A DNA stretch of 64,000 bases from NCBI RefSeq assembly GCF_017301635.1, contig NZ_CP071091.1, forward strand, positions 2,740,001 to 2,804,000. The letters are read 5' to 3'. Below, piece by piece: positions 26,198-35,478 of the stretch. The notes beneath the pieces were generated by a model. The model did no database searches. It was given only the letters and a program-made list of their open reading frames with translations, and was not told the origin of the DNA. The position numbers and the translations under genes are program-made. Position 1 is the stretch's first letter; each line of letters opens with the position of its first letter. This stretch comes from Myxococcus landrumus (lineage in GTDB: Bacteria; Myxococcota; Myxococcia; Myxococcales; Myxococcaceae).

Positions 26198-26444
26198 GCA
26201 GGAAATCACGAAGCTGGTCATCGAGACGCTGAATCTCGAGGACCTCAAGCCGTCGGACATCGACCCGATAGCCCCGCTGTTCGTCGAGGGGCTGGGGCTG
26301 GATTCCATTGATGCCTTGGAGCTTGGCCTCGCGCTCCAGAAGACCTATGGGGTTGCCCTGGCGAGCGATTCCACGGAGAACCGCCGACACTTCGCCAGCG
26401 TGCGTGCCCTCGCGACCTTCGTGAGCACCCACCGCAAGGCCTGA
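26184..26444 (+). CDS. Acyl carrier protein 1, aryl polyene pathway
   Basis: 86 residues. The phosphopantetheine site is Ser41 in GLGLDSIDALELG. The helix order of an ACP is evident, with a long start (MQALEQEITKLVIETLNLE). It carries starter or growing polyene chains as thioesters. It overlaps the acyltransferase gene by 14 bp; 34 bp separate it from the second ACP, the longest gap in the operon. Confidence 0.92.
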   Translation: MQALEQEITKLVIETLNLEDLKPSDIDPIAPLFVEGLGLDSIDALELGLALQKTYGVALASDSTENRRHFASVRALATFVSTHRKA

Positions 26445-26478
26445 GCACCCGCACCACCCATTCGAGGGGGAGATTCAC

Positions 26479-26736
26479 ATGACCAAGACCGAGCTCTACG
26501 AAAACCTGCGCACGCTCCTGCAGGACACGTTCGACATCGACCCGGCCCGCATCACGCCCGAGGCGCGGCTCCGCGATGACCTGGACATCGACAGCATCGA
26601 CGCGGTGGACCTGCTCGTGAAGCTCAAGCCCGTCACGGGCAAGCGCGTCCCGCCGGAGGTCTTCAAGTCCGTGCGCACCATCCAGGACGTCGTCGACGCC
26701 CTGCACGGCCTGCTCGAAGAATCCGTGGCGGCGTGA
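26479..26736 (+). CDS. Acyl carrier protein 2, aryl polyene pathway
   Basis: 85 residues from ATG 26479 with a GAGGGGGAGA ribosome site. The modified Ser39 lies in DLDIDSIDAVDLL. Aryl polyene systems use two ACPs (ApeE/ApeF in E. coli) with separate partners. Its stop overlaps the next start (GTGA). Confidence 0.92.
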   Translation: MTKTELYENLRTLLQDTFDIDPARITPEARLRDDLDIDSIDAVDLLVKLKPVTGKRVPPEVFKSVRTIQDVVDALHGLLEESVAA

Positions 26737-27284
26737 AGCACCTGCGTCCAGCGCTGCTCGCCGTGCTGAGCCTGGCGTACCCGCTGCTCGTGTACAGCGG
26801 GCTGGGCCGGTTCGAGCCTCGCTGGATGGCGCTTCCCCTGGTGGGCATGGCCGTCATCCGCGCCGTGGCCACCCGCGAGCGCGTCTGGCTGGTCACCGCC
26901 GCGGGCGCGCTGGTGCTCGCGGGCACCAGCCTGCTCGGCAACCATGCCCTTCCGCTGAAGCTCTATCCCGTCCTCGTGAACGTGATGTTGCTCTCCGTCT
27001 TCGCCACCAGCCTCGTGTCCCCGCCCAGCGTCATCGAGCGCCTGGCCCGGCTGCGCGAGCCGGAGCTTCCTCCGTCCGGCGTGGCCTACACGCGCAAGGT
27101 GACGCAGGTGTGGTGCGCGTTCTTCGTGCTCAACGGCGGCATCGCGCTGGCCACGGCGGTGTGGGGCAGCGACGCGACGTGGGCGCTGTACAACGGGCTC
27201 ATCTCCTACGGGTTGATGGGCGTGCTCTTCGCCGGAGAATGGCTGGTGCGCCGGCGCGTGAGAGCAGGCCACGCCCATGGCTGA
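26733..27284 (+). CDS. Aryl polyene operon integral membrane protein (COG4648-like)
   Basis: 183 residues from GTG 26733. About five hydrophobic segments (LLAVLSLAYPLLVYSGLG, RWMALPLVGMAVIRAVA, VWLVTAAGALVLAGTSLLG, LYPVLVNVMLLSVFATSL, LISYGLMGVLFAGEWLV). Matches in size and place the conserved membrane protein between the ACPs and the ligase in aryl polyene clusters. Function unknown; perhaps anchors the synthesis complex to the membrane. GTGA overlap with the ACP gene and 8-bp overlap with the ligase gene. Confidence 0.75.
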   Translation: MKHLRPALLAVLSLAYPLLVYSGLGRFEPRWMALPLVGMAVIRAVATRERVWLVTAAGALVLAGTSLLGNHALPLKLYPVLVNVMLLSVFATSLVSPPSVIERLARLREPELPPSGVAYTRKVTQVWCAFFVLNGGIALATAVWGSDATWALYNGLISYGLMGVLFAGEWLVRRRVRAGHAHG

Positions 27285-28971
27285 GCGCATCGCCCTCGAG
27301 CAGCTCCTGGCGAAAGGCCGTCCCCCCCTCTTCCCGGTGGCGCGGCGGGACGGCGCCACGCTCTGCTTCGAGGACCTCGAGGTCCGGGTCGCGGGCTGGC
27401 GCGCGGCCTTCGCGGCGAGAGAGGGCCGCCGGTGGGCGCTCTACTTCGAGGACACCTTCGAGTTCGCCGCCGCGCTGCTGGGCGCCTGGCACGCGTGCAA
27501 GTGTGTCTACCTGCCGTCGGACATCCAGCCCGCGACGCTGGAGCGGCTGCGCGGCGAGGTGGATGGCTTCGCGGGGGATGTGCCCGCGACACTCGCGCCC
27601 GTCGCGTTTCGAGAGGGCCCTCTCGGCTGGGCCGTGCTGGTCTCCCAGGTGAAGAACCTGGTGGTCTACACGTCGGGCTCCAGCGGAGAGCCTGTCGCCA
27701 TCCTCAAGCACCTGGGCCAGCTCACCCGCGAGGTCGACACGCTCGCGAACCTGTTCGACACCCGGCTCGGGGACGGGGCCCACGTCCTGGCCACCGTGTC
27801 GCACCAGCACATCTACGGGCTCCTGTTCCGGGTGCTCTGGCCGCTGACGTCCGGCCGCCCGTTCCTCGCACGCGCCCTGCCCTACCCGGAGGAGCTCCTC
27901 GCGGTGCTGGAGACAGGCCCGGCCGCGCTCGTCGCCAGCCCCGCGCACCTCAAGCGGCTGCCCGAGTCGCTGGACTGGGCCCGCGGCCGTCCACACCTGC
28001 GCGCGGTGTTCTCCTCGGGAGGCCCCTTGCCCACCGAGGCCCTGCACGCCTGCCGCACCTTGTTGGGACAGGCGCCCGTCGAGGTGTACGGGAGCTCCGA
28101 GACGGGTGGCATCGCGTGGCGCCAGCGCGCGCAAGACGATGCGCTGGGGTGGAGGGTCATGCCCGGCCTCGAGGTCCAGTTGAACGAGGAGGCGCTCGCG
28201 GTCCGCTCCCCGCACCTGCCCGATGACGGCTGGTTCCAGACGGAGGACCGGGCCCGGCTCCTTCCCCAGGGGTTCGAGCTCCTGGGACGCAAGGACCGGC
28301 TCCTCAAGCTGGAGGAGAAGCGCGTCTCCCTGAGCGCCATGGAGCGCTCGCTGGTGGAGTGCGGGCTCTTGCGCGAGGCGCGCGTGGTGCCGCTGCGCGA
28401 GGGCCTGAGGACGACGCTGGCGGTGGTGGCCATTCCCACCGGGTCCGGGGCGAAGCTCCACGCCGAGGGCGGGAAGCGAGCCCTGAACCAGGCCCTGCGG
28501 GAACAGCTCGCGCGGGAGTTCGAGCCCAGTGTCCTTCCGCGCCGATTCCGGTATCTGGAGGCAATGCCAGTCAACAGCCAGGGCAAATCCACCGAGGCGG
28601 CCCTCACCGCGCTCTTCGACTCCCGCCGGCCGCCCCTGCGCGTGCTGGAGCACACCGCGGAGCGGGCGGTGTTGAGCGTGGAGACGCCCGCGAGCCTGCC
28701 GCAGTTCAAGGGCCACTTCCCCGAGAAGCCCATCCTGCCCGGCGTGGCCCAAATCGAATGGGCCATCCAGTGGGGCCAGGAGCTCTTCGCGCTGCCGCCC
28801 CAGTTCCTCCGGATGGAGGTGGTGAAGTTCCAGCAGCTCATCGTCCCCGAGACGCACCTCACGGTGGAGCTCACCTGGACGCCCGCCAAGGGCAGCCTCC
28901 ACTTCAAGTTCACCTCCGCGACCGGCACCCACGGCAGCGGCCGTATTCTGTTCGGTGAGGTCCAGGGATGA
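27277..28971 (+). CDS. Adenylation (aryl/acyl-ACP ligase) domain fused to a hot-dog dehydratase
   Basis: 564 residues. The N-terminal ~450 form an AMP-forming ligase: P-loop YTSGSSGEP (131-139), YGSSETGG (271-278), LLGRKDRLLKLEEKRV and C-terminal Lys437 (NSQGKST). It would activate an aryl acid such as a coumarate and load it on an ACP (ApeH-like). Residues ~455-564 are a FabZ/ApeI-like hot-dog domain with His480 in FKGHFPEKPILPG. In E. coli the two activities are separate proteins, so this is a fusion. The catalytic acid of the dehydratase is not obvious, consistent with ApeI needing an ApeP-type partner (38444-38908). ATGA overlap with the glycosyltransferase gene. Confidence 0.88.
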   Translation: MAERIALEQLLAKGRPPLFPVARRDGATLCFEDLEVRVAGWRAAFAAREGRRWALYFEDTFEFAAALLGAWHACKCVYLPSDIQPATLERLRGEVDGFAGDVPATLAPVAFREGPLGWAVLVSQVKNLVVYTSGSSGEPVAILKHLGQLTREVDTLANLFDTRLGDGAHVLATVSHQHIYGLLFRVLWPLTSGRPFLARALPYPEELLAVLETGPAALVASPAHLKRLPESLDWARGRPHLRAVFSSGGPLPTEALHACRTLLGQAPVEVYGSSETGGIAWRQRAQDDALGWRVMPGLEVQLNEEALAVRSPHLPDDGWFQTEDRARLLPQGFELLGRKDRLLKLEEKRVSLSAMERSLVECGLLREARVVPLREGLRTTLAVVAIPTGSGAKLHAEGGKRALNQALREQLAREFEPSVLPRRFRYLEAMPVNSQGKSTEAALTALFDSRRPPLRVLEHTAERAVLSVETPASLPQFKGHFPEKPILPGVAQIEWAIQWGQELFALPPQFLRMEVVKFQQLIVPETHLTVELTWTPAKGSLHFKFTSATGTHGSGRILFGEVQG

Positions 28972-29705
28972 AGGTCTGCGCGGTGATTCCCGTCTACAAC
29001 CACGGCGAGGCCGTGGGCGCGGTGGTGCGTGCGGTGCGTGCGCACGGGCTGCCGTGCGTGCTCGTGGACGACGGCAGCGAGCCGGGCTGTGCCCAGGTGC
29101 TGGACACGCTGGCCCAGGAGGACCGCTCCGGCATCGAGCTGGTGCGCCTGCCCCAGAACGAGGGCAAGGGCGGCGCGATGATGGCGGGCCTTCGCGCGGC
29201 CCACGCGTCCGGCTTCAGCCACGCCTTGCAGATTGACGCCGACGGGCAGCACGACACCGGGGACATCCCCCGCTTCGTCGAGCTGGCCTCGGCGTCCCCC
29301 AGCACGCTCATCTGCGGCACGCCCGTCTACGACGAGTCCGTGCCCAAGGGCCGGCTGTATGGCCGCTACGCCACGCACATCTGGGTGTGGATCAACACGC
29401 TGTCGCTGGCCATCCGCGATTCCATGTGTGGCTTCCGCGTGTATCCGCTGGAGCCCACGCTCGCGCTCATCAACTCGGTGAGCATCGGCAAGCGGATGGA
29501 CTTCGACGTGGAGGTCCTGGTGCGGCTGTACTGGCGGGGGATGCGCGTGCGGAACCAGCCCACGCGCGTGCGCTACCCCACCGACGGCATCTCCCACTTC
29601 GACGTGCTCTGGGACAACGTGCGCATCTCCGGCATGCATGCCCGGCTCTTCTTCGGGATGCTCGCGCGGCTGCCCGTGCTCCTGTGGCGGAAGGTCGCCG
29701 CATGA
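28968..29705 (+). CDS. Family 2 glycosyltransferase, aryl polyene operon
   Basis: 245 residues. GT-A fold motifs: CAVIPVYNHGEAV, LVDDGSEPG, NEGKGGAMMAGLRAA and the metal-binding DADGQHDTGD, typical of dolichol-phosphate-mannose-synthase-like GT2 enzymes. It probably adds a sugar to the lipid anchor of the polyene. ATGA overlaps at both ends. In several proteobacterial clusters this domain and the next are one polypeptide; here they are split. Confidence 0.88.
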   Translation: MKVCAVIPVYNHGEAVGAVVRAVRAHGLPCVLVDDGSEPGCAQVLDTLAQEDRSGIELVRLPQNEGKGGAMMAGLRAAHASGFSHALQIDADGQHDTGDIPRFVELASASPSTLICGTPVYDESVPKGRLYGRYATHIWVWINTLSLAIRDSMCGFRVYPLEPTLALINSVSIGKRMDFDVEVLVRLYWRGMRVRNQPTRVRYPTDGISHFDVLWDNVRISGMHARLFFGMLARLPVLLWRKVAA

Positions 29706-30646
29706 GGTCACCGCACTGGGCACAGATGGGCGAGAGCACCTTCGTGCTCGGCATCTGGCTCTTGTACTGGGTCCACCGGTTCCTGGGGCGCTGGCCGTTC
29801 CGCCTCTGCGTCTACCCGGTGGTCCTGGTGCACTGGCTGGCCCGTCCGCTCGTGCGCCAGGCGTCGCTGCAATACCTCTCCCGGGTGCAGGAGGCCACCG
29901 GCGCGCTGGGACGCACGCCCAGGCGGAGCGACAGCCTGCGCCACATGTTCACCTTCGCGGAGACGATGCTCGACAAGCTGCTGGCCGTCAGCGGCAAGTA
30001 CCGCTTCGAGGAGGTCCACACCGAGGGGCGCGAGCAGTTCTACGACGTGGCGAAGCTGGGCAAGGGTGGCGTCATCGTCACCGCGCACCTGGGCTGCCTG
30101 GAGCTGTGCCGCGCCATGGCCGAGAAGCGCGGCGAGGTGAAGCTCCACATCCTGGTGCACACCCGCCACGCGGAGCAGTTCAACCGCCTGCTCAAGCGGC
30201 TCAATCCCCACAGCGAGTTCCAGCTCGTGGAGGTCACCGACCTGGGGCCGGGGACGGCGGTGGCCTTGGAGAAGTACGTGGCCGCCGGTGAGTTCGTGGT
30301 GATTGCCGGCGACCGCATCCCGGTCAGTGCCAGCCAGACGGTGACGACGGACTTCCTGGGGTACCCCGCCGCGTTCCCCGTGGGCCCCTACGTGCTCGCG
30401 TCGTTGTTCAAGTGTCCACTGTATCTCCTGGGCTGCATCCACGAGGGCAGCGGCTACACCATCCACTTCGAGTGCCTGTCCGAGCGCGTCGTGCTGCCCC
30501 GAGGGCAGCGCGTGGCCGCGCTCACGGGCCATGTCCAACACTATGCCGAGCGGGTGACGGCGCTGGTGAAGCGCTCGCCGTTCGATTGGTTCAACTTCTT
30601 CCCCTTCTGGGATCAGGCGAATGTCTCCGCCAGGAATCAAGAGTGA
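29702..30646 (+). CDS. LpxL/HtrB-like acyltransferase, aryl polyene operon
   Basis: 314 residues from ATG 29702. It resembles late acyltransferases: a hydrophobic N terminus (FVLGIWLLYWVHRFLG), GKGGVIVTAHLGCLELCRA (the H-x4-E/D catalytic box, His in TAHLGCLE) and FVVIAGDRIPV (substrate pocket). The C terminus FDWFNFFPFWDQ is the usual end of these enzymes. It would acylate the glycolipid or transfer the polyene acyl chain. It overlaps the ammonia-lyase gene by 26 bp. Confidence 0.82.
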   Translation: MRSPHWAQMGESTFVLGIWLLYWVHRFLGRWPFRLCVYPVVLVHWLARPLVRQASLQYLSRVQEATGALGRTPRRSDSLRHMFTFAETMLDKLLAVSGKYRFEEVHTEGREQFYDVAKLGKGGVIVTAHLGCLELCRAMAEKRGEVKLHILVHTRHAEQFNRLLKRLNPHSEFQLVEVTDLGPGTAVALEKYVAAGEFVVIAGDRIPVSASQTVTTDFLGYPAAFPVGPYVLASLFKCPLYLLGCIHEGSGYTIHFECLSERVVLPRGQRVAALTGHVQHYAERVTALVKRSPFDWFNFFPFWDQANVSARNQE

Positions 30647-32177
30647 GCGTGCGGTCCGGTTCGATGGGAGCCGGCTCGCCATTGAAGATGTGTCCTCGCT
30701 GTCGCGCCGCGAGCGCGAAGCCGAGCTGGGCACCACCCCCGACTTCCGCCAGCGAATCACTCGCGGCGCGGAGTTCCTGGACCGGCTGCTCGCCGAGGAC
30801 GGGAACATCTACGGCGTGACGACGGGGTATGGCGACTCCTGCACCGTCTCCATTCCGCCGGAGCTGGTGGCCGAGCTGCCGCACCACCTCTACGCGTACC
30901 ACGGCATCGGCGCGGGCCGGTTCCTCACGCCCGAGGAGACGCGCGCGGTGCTGGCCACGCGACTGGCCTCGCTGACGCAGGGCGTGTCGGGCGTGGGGCT
31001 GGGATTGCTCACGCAGCTCGAGCAGCTCCTGCGCCTGGATATCCTCCCGCTCATCCCGGCCGAGGGCTCGGTGGGCGCCAGTGGTGACCTGACGCCCCTG
31101 TCCTATGTGGCGGCGGTGCTCTGCGGAGAGCGCGAGGTGTGGCACCGCGGCGAGCGTCGGCCCGCGGCGGAGGTGCTGGCGCAGCACGGCCTGAAGCCCC
31201 TGAAGCTGCGGCCGAAGGAAGGCCTGGCCATCATGAACGGCACGTCGGTGATGACGGCGCTGGCGTGCCTGGCCTGGGAGCGCGCGGAGTACGTGAGCCG
31301 GCTGGCCGCGCGCCTCACCGCCTTCAACGTCGTGGCGAGCGCCGGCAACGCGCACCACTTCGACGAGGCGCTGTTCGCCCTCAAGCCTCACGTGGGCCAG
31401 CAGAGGGTCGCCGCGCGCCTGCGCCAGGACCTGGCCACCGAGCGCCCCAGCCGCAACGAGCAGCGCCTCCAGGACCGCTACTCGCTGCGCTGCGCGCCGC
31501 ACGTCGTGGGAGTGCTCGAGGACGCCCTGCCCTTCTTCCGCGCGCAAATCGAGAACGAGCTCAACAGCGCCAATGACAACCCGCTCATCGACCCGGACAG
31601 CGAGCGGGTGCTGCACGGGGGCCACTTCTACGGGGGCCACATCGCCTTCGCGATGGACGGCCTGAAGAACGCGGTGGCCAACGTGGCGGACCTGCTGGAC
31701 CGGCAGTTGGCGCTGCTGGTGGACACCCGCTACAACCACGGCCTGCCCTCCAACCTCTCCGGGTCCACGGGCCCGCGCGCGGCCATCAACCACGGCCTCA
31801 AGGCGGTTCAAATCAGCGTCTCCGCGTGGACGGCGGAGGCCCTCAAGCAGACGATGCCCGCGTCCGTCTTCTCCCGCTCCACCGAGTGCCACAACCAGGA
31901 CAAGGTGAGCATGGGCACCATCGCCGCGCGGGACTGCCTGCGCGTGCTGGAGCTCACCGAGCAGGTGGTGGCCGCGATGCTCATCGCCGCGCGGCAGGGA
32001 ATCTCCCTGCGCCGCCGCGTCACTCAAGAAACGGGACTGTCGCCGTCTCTCGCATCGATGCAGGCCGACCTGGAACAGCGCATCCCGTTGGTGGTGGAGG
32101 ACCGGGCGTTGGACAAGGAGCTGCAAGGGTTGCTGGGGGCCATCCGCGCCCGGGAATGGAGGCTCTATGAAGCCTGA
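30621..32177 (+). CDS. MIO-type aromatic amino acid ammonia-lyase (HAL/PAL/TAL family)
   Basis: 518 residues. The self-forming MIO cofactor triad is Ala153-Ser154-Gly155 (GSVGASGDLTPL); the catalytic Tyr64 lies in IYGVTTGYG; ENELNSANDNPLI and the GNAHHFDEALF segments match the lyase fold. It deaminates an aromatic amino acid to an arylacrylate such as p-coumarate or cinnamate, the natural aryl starter for the ligase at 27277. The specificity segment (LPHHLYAYHGIGAG) differs from the standard His, Phe and Tyr signatures, so substrate is not assigned; tyrosine is likely from the pathway. Overlaps both neighbours. Confidence 0.9.
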   Translation: MSPPGIKSERAVRFDGSRLAIEDVSSLSRREREAELGTTPDFRQRITRGAEFLDRLLAEDGNIYGVTTGYGDSCTVSIPPELVAELPHHLYAYHGIGAGRFLTPEETRAVLATRLASLTQGVSGVGLGLLTQLEQLLRLDILPLIPAEGSVGASGDLTPLSYVAAVLCGEREVWHRGERRPAAEVLAQHGLKPLKLRPKEGLAIMNGTSVMTALACLAWERAEYVSRLAARLTAFNVVASAGNAHHFDEALFALKPHVGQQRVAARLRQDLATERPSRNEQRLQDRYSLRCAPHVVGVLEDALPFFRAQIENELNSANDNPLIDPDSERVLHGGHFYGGHIAFAMDGLKNAVANVADLLDRQLALLVDTRYNHGLPSNLSGSTGPRAAINHGLKAVQISVSAWTAEALKQTMPASVFSRSTECHNQDKVSMGTIAARDCLRVLELTEQVVAAMLIAARQGISLRRRVTQETGLSPSLASMQADLEQRIPLVVEDRALDKELQGLLGAIRAREWRLYEA

Positions 32178-32586
32178 GCTCCACCACGAAATCGAGCTGA
32201 CGCCGCCCTTCCATGACATCGACCTGATGGAGGTCGTCTGGCATGGGCACTACGTGAAGTACCTGGAGCTGGCGCGGTGCGCGCTGCTGGCGAAGTTCAA
32301 CTACGACTACCCGCAGATGCTGGCGTCCGGCTTCGCGTGGCCCGTGGTGGACATGCGGCTGAAGTACGTGCAGCCCGCGCTCTACGGGAAGACGCTGAAG
32401 ATTCGCGCCGAAATCACGGAATGGGAGAACCGGCTGCGAATCGACTACCTGATTCGAGACGCCGCCACGGGCCGCAAGGTGAACCAGGCCCACACCATCC
32501 AGGTCGCCGTGTCGTTGGCCACCAAGGAGTTGCAGTACGTCTGTCCGCCGGTGCTCTGGCAGCGGCTGGGGGTGAAGCCCGAATGA
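32167..32586 (+). CDS. 4HBT-type hot-dog thioesterase
   Basis: 139 residues. The 4-hydroxybenzoyl-CoA thioesterase pattern is clear: FHDIDLMEVVWHGHYVKYLE, with an Asp in the position of the catalytic acid, then PVVDMRLKYVQPALYG. Aryl polyene operons carry one such enzyme (ApeK-like), probably for chain release or editing of misloaded ACP. It overlaps the lyase gene by 11 bp and the next by 4 bp. Confidence 0.85.
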   Translation: MKPELHHEIELTPPFHDIDLMEVVWHGHYVKYLELARCALLAKFNYDYPQMLASGFAWPVVDMRLKYVQPALYGKTLKIRAEITEWENRLRIDYLIRDAATGRKVNQAHTIQVAVSLATKELQYVCPPVLWQRLGVKPE

Positions 32587-33191
32587 GACGCGTGCTCTTG
32601 CTCGTGACGATGCTGGTGGGAATGACCGCCAGCGCCCAGGACGTGGTGACGCAGGTCCGCGCCCGGCTGGCGGACGTGCCCCTCTTGCGCGGCGGCTTCG
32701 AGCAGAAGAAGACGGTGTCGGGCTTCAAGAAGCCCCTCGTCTCTCGCGGCGTGTTCCTCCTCGCCCGCGAGCAGGGCGTCCTCTGGGACACGCAGACGCC
32801 CTTCGCCTCCACGCTCACCCTCACGCGCAAGTCGCTGAGCGCACAGCAGGGCTCGGGGGCCGCGGCCTACCATCTGGACGCGAGCAAGGAGCCGGGGCTC
32901 GCCGCGGTGAACGAGGTGATGTTCGCCCTGCTGTCGGGAGACGTCGCGGCGCTGTCCAAGCGCTTCCGCGTCGAGGGCTCGCTGGAGGGCGCGGAGGGAT
33001 GGAAGCTGACCCTCACGCCGACGGACGCGGGCCTGGTGCGCGTGTTCCGCGTCATCCACCTGGAAGGCGACAAGTACGTGCGGCAGGTCCGGCTGGAGGA
33101 GGCGCGCGGCGACGTGAGCGTCATCCAGTTCGACAAGCTGGCCCAGACACCGTCCCCCACTGAAACGGAAGCCCAGCGCCTTGCGAAGTAA
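32583..33191 (+). CDS. LolA-like periplasmic carrier protein, aryl polyene export
   Basis: 202 residues from ATG 32583, with signal peptide MRRVLLLVTMLVGMTASAQ. The mature part has LolA features: RGGFEQKKTVSGFKKPLVSRG, GVLWDTQTPFASTLTL, FRVIHLEGDKYVRQVRLEE. LolA-like proteins in these clusters are thought to ferry the lipid-linked polyene across the periplasm to the outer membrane. It overlaps the MMPL exporter gene by 11 bp. Confidence 0.85.
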   Translation: MRRVLLLVTMLVGMTASAQDVVTQVRARLADVPLLRGGFEQKKTVSGFKKPLVSRGVFLLAREQGVLWDTQTPFASTLTLTRKSLSAQQGSGAAAYHLDASKEPGLAAVNEVMFALLSGDVAALSKRFRVEGSLEGAEGWKLTLTPTDAGLVRVFRVIHLEGDKYVRQVRLEEARGDVSVIQFDKLAQTPSPTETEAQRLAK

Positions 33192-35478
33192 GTGGGCCAT
33201 TCTCTGGTTGCTCGTGGTGCTCGCCGTGGGCGCGCACCAGGTGTGGTTCTGGCTCTCCGCGCGCCTGGACACCGACGTCCTCGCGCTCCTGCCCGAGGAT
33301 GAGCAGGCGCCCGAGGTCGGCGCCGCCACGCGCAAGCTCGCGGACGGGGCCAGCCGGGAGCTGGTGTTGCTCGTGGGCGCACCGGACTGGGAATCCGCCC
33401 AGCGCGCCGCGGAGGTCGCCCGCGAGGAGCTGTCGCGGGACCCGTCGCTCCTGAAGCCCTCCGCCCTGGATGCGTCGTCGCTGGACGTGGCGCTGGAGCT
33501 GTATCGCCCCTATCGCGACAGGCTGCTCACGCCCGCGCAGCGCGAGTGGTTGACGCGCGCGACGGCCGACGAGCTGGGCGGCACCGCGCTCATGAAGCTC
33601 TACCAGCCCGCGGGCCCCCGGCTCACGGACTGGGAAGCGGACCCGCTGGGCCTGTGGCCCGACTGGTGGGCGGCCCGCGCGGCGGAGAGCACCGCGCGTC
33701 CTCGCGATGGACGGCTGTGGCTGTCCGGCGAGGGACGGGAGTGGGTGCTCCTCGCCTTCCACAGCCAGGTCTCCGCCTTCGCGCTGGGCGCGGACGGACG
33801 CATCACCGGCGTGGTGGAGAGAGCGCGCGCGGCCGTGACGGCGGCGGTGCCGGGAAGCCGGATGGTGGTCGCGGGCGTTCCGCTCTACGCGGAGGCCGCC
33901 GCGTCCCAGGCCAGCGACGAGATGTCCACCATCGGCATCGGCTCGATGGCGGCCGTGCTGCTGCTCGTGTGGCTGACCTTCCGCTCGGTGCGCCCCATCC
34001 TCCTGGTGGGTGTGTCGCTGGTGATTGGCTGCGCGGTGGCCATCAGCGTCACCGCCCTGGTCTTCGACCGCGTCCACCTGCTCACGCTCGTCTTCGGCTC
34101 CAGCCTGGTCGGCGTGGCGGAGGACTACGGCTTCCACTACTTCGCCGCGCGCCAGGGCAAGCCCCCATCGGAGCGCGGGGCGCTCATGCGGGGCCTGCTG
34201 CCGGGCATGGTGATGGCGCTGCTCACCAGCGTGGTGGCGTACCTGGCGCTGGGCGTCGCGCCCTTCCCCGGCCTGCGGCAGATGGCGCTGTTCTCCGCCA
34301 CGGGTCTGGTCGGCGCGTTCCTCACGGTGGCCTGCTGGTTCCCTCACCTCGACACCGGCGCGCTGCCGGTGACGCCCTTCGCGCAGCGCTTCGCGACGTC
34401 GCTGGCGCGCTGGCCCCGCTTCACCTCCACGCGTGCCTGGTGGACGGGGACGGCGGTGCTCGCGCTGTTCATCCTGGGCGGCCTGTGGCGCCTGAAGACG
34501 CGCGACGACGTGCGCCAGCTCCAGGGTGCTCCGGCCCACCTCATCGCCGACCAGCGGGAGCTGGGGCGACTGCTGGGCCTGCCCAGCCCCGCGCAGTTCT
34601 TCCTCGTGGGAGGACAGGACGACGAGCAGGTGCTGGAGCGCGAGGCGAAGCTCAAGGAGCGGCTGGACATGCTCGTGGCGGACCGGATGCTCACGGGCTA
34701 CCGCGCCGTCTCGGACTGGTTGCCCAGCGCCGAGCAGCAGCGCGCCGACGCCCGCCTGAGCGCGAGAGCGGAAGCCCAGGCGGTGGCGGCGGTGGCCCAG
34801 GCCACGGGCGAGGCCCCTACCCGCGCGAGCTTCGCGGACGGCGTGCTCACGCCCGAGCAGCTCCTCGCCAGCCCCGCGTCGGCGGCCATCCGGCAGCAGT
34901 GGCTGGGCACGATGGGAGACCAGCACTTCAGCATCGTCATGCTGCGCGGGCTCAATGCCCCGTCGCTGCTCCCGCACCTGGCCGAGGCCGCGCAAGGACT
35001 CGAGGGCGTGCGGTGGGTGGACAAGACGCAGGAGATTTCAGGGCTCCTGCAGCGCTACCGCCAGCTCATGGGCGGGCTCATCGTGCTGGGCTATGTCGCC
35101 GTGCTGCTCCTCTTGGTGACGCGCTTCCGGCGGCAGGCGTGGCGGGCGTGGCTGCCCACGGTGGTGGGCACGCTCTTCACGCTGGCCGTCTTCGGCTGGG
35201 TGGGCGAACCGCTGCAGCTCTTCAGCGTCCTGGGCCTGATGCTCCTCTTGGGCATGGGCGTGGACTACGGAATCTTCATGCTGGAGCATCCTGGAGAGGG
35301 CTCCGCATGGCTCGCGGTGGCGCTCGCCGGCGTGAGCACCCTCCTCTCTTTTGGACTCCTGGGACTCTCGGCCACTCCGGCCCTGCGCTCCTTTGGACTG
35401 ACCATGCTGCTGGGCGAGGTGGCCATCTGGCTGCTGACACCCTGTTGCAGACTGCCTCCGGGCAAGGACGTGTCGTGA
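33181..35478 (+). CDS. MMPL/RND-type exporter, aryl polyene operon
   Basis: 765 residues from a TTG start at 33181, inside the LolA-like gene. Two repeats of one membrane helix, a large periplasmic loop and about five helices: the first ends near AVACWFP, the second near VAIWLLTP. MMPL motifs GSSLVGVAEDYGFHYF and LLLGMGVDYGIFMLEH carry the conserved Asp-Tyr-Gly in the membrane. It would extract the lipid-linked polyene from the inner membrane using the proton motive force and pass it to the LolA-like carrier. GTGA overlap with the halogenase gene. Confidence 0.9.
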   Translation: MRSKWAILWLLVVLAVGAHQVWFWLSARLDTDVLALLPEDEQAPEVGAATRKLADGASRELVLLVGAPDWESAQRAAEVAREELSRDPSLLKPSALDASSLDVALELYRPYRDRLLTPAQREWLTRATADELGGTALMKLYQPAGPRLTDWEADPLGLWPDWWAARAAESTARPRDGRLWLSGEGREWVLLAFHSQVSAFALGADGRITGVVERARAAVTAAVPGSRMVVAGVPLYAEAAASQASDEMSTIGIGSMAAVLLLVWLTFRSVRPILLVGVSLVIGCAVAISVTALVFDRVHLLTLVFGSSLVGVAEDYGFHYFAARQGKPPSERGALMRGLLPGMVMALLTSVVAYLALGVAPFPGLRQMALFSATGLVGAFLTVACWFPHLDTGALPVTPFAQRFATSLARWPRFTSTRAWWTGTAVLALFILGGLWRLKTRDDVRQLQGAPAHLIADQRELGRLLGLPSPAQFFLVGGQDDEQVLEREAKLKERLDMLVADRMLTGYRAVSDWLPSAEQQRADARLSARAEAQAVAAVAQATGEAPTRASFADGVLTPEQLLASPASAAIRQQWLGTMGDQHFSIVMLRGLNAPSLLPHLAEAAQGLEGVRWVDKTQEISGLLQRYRQLMGGLIVLGYVAVLLLLVTRFRRQAWRAWLPTVVGTLFTLAVFGWVGEPLQLFSVLGLMLLLGMGVDYGIFMLEHPGEGSAWLAVALAGVSTLLSFGLLGLSATPALRSFGLTMLLGEVAIWLLTPCCRLPPGKDVS

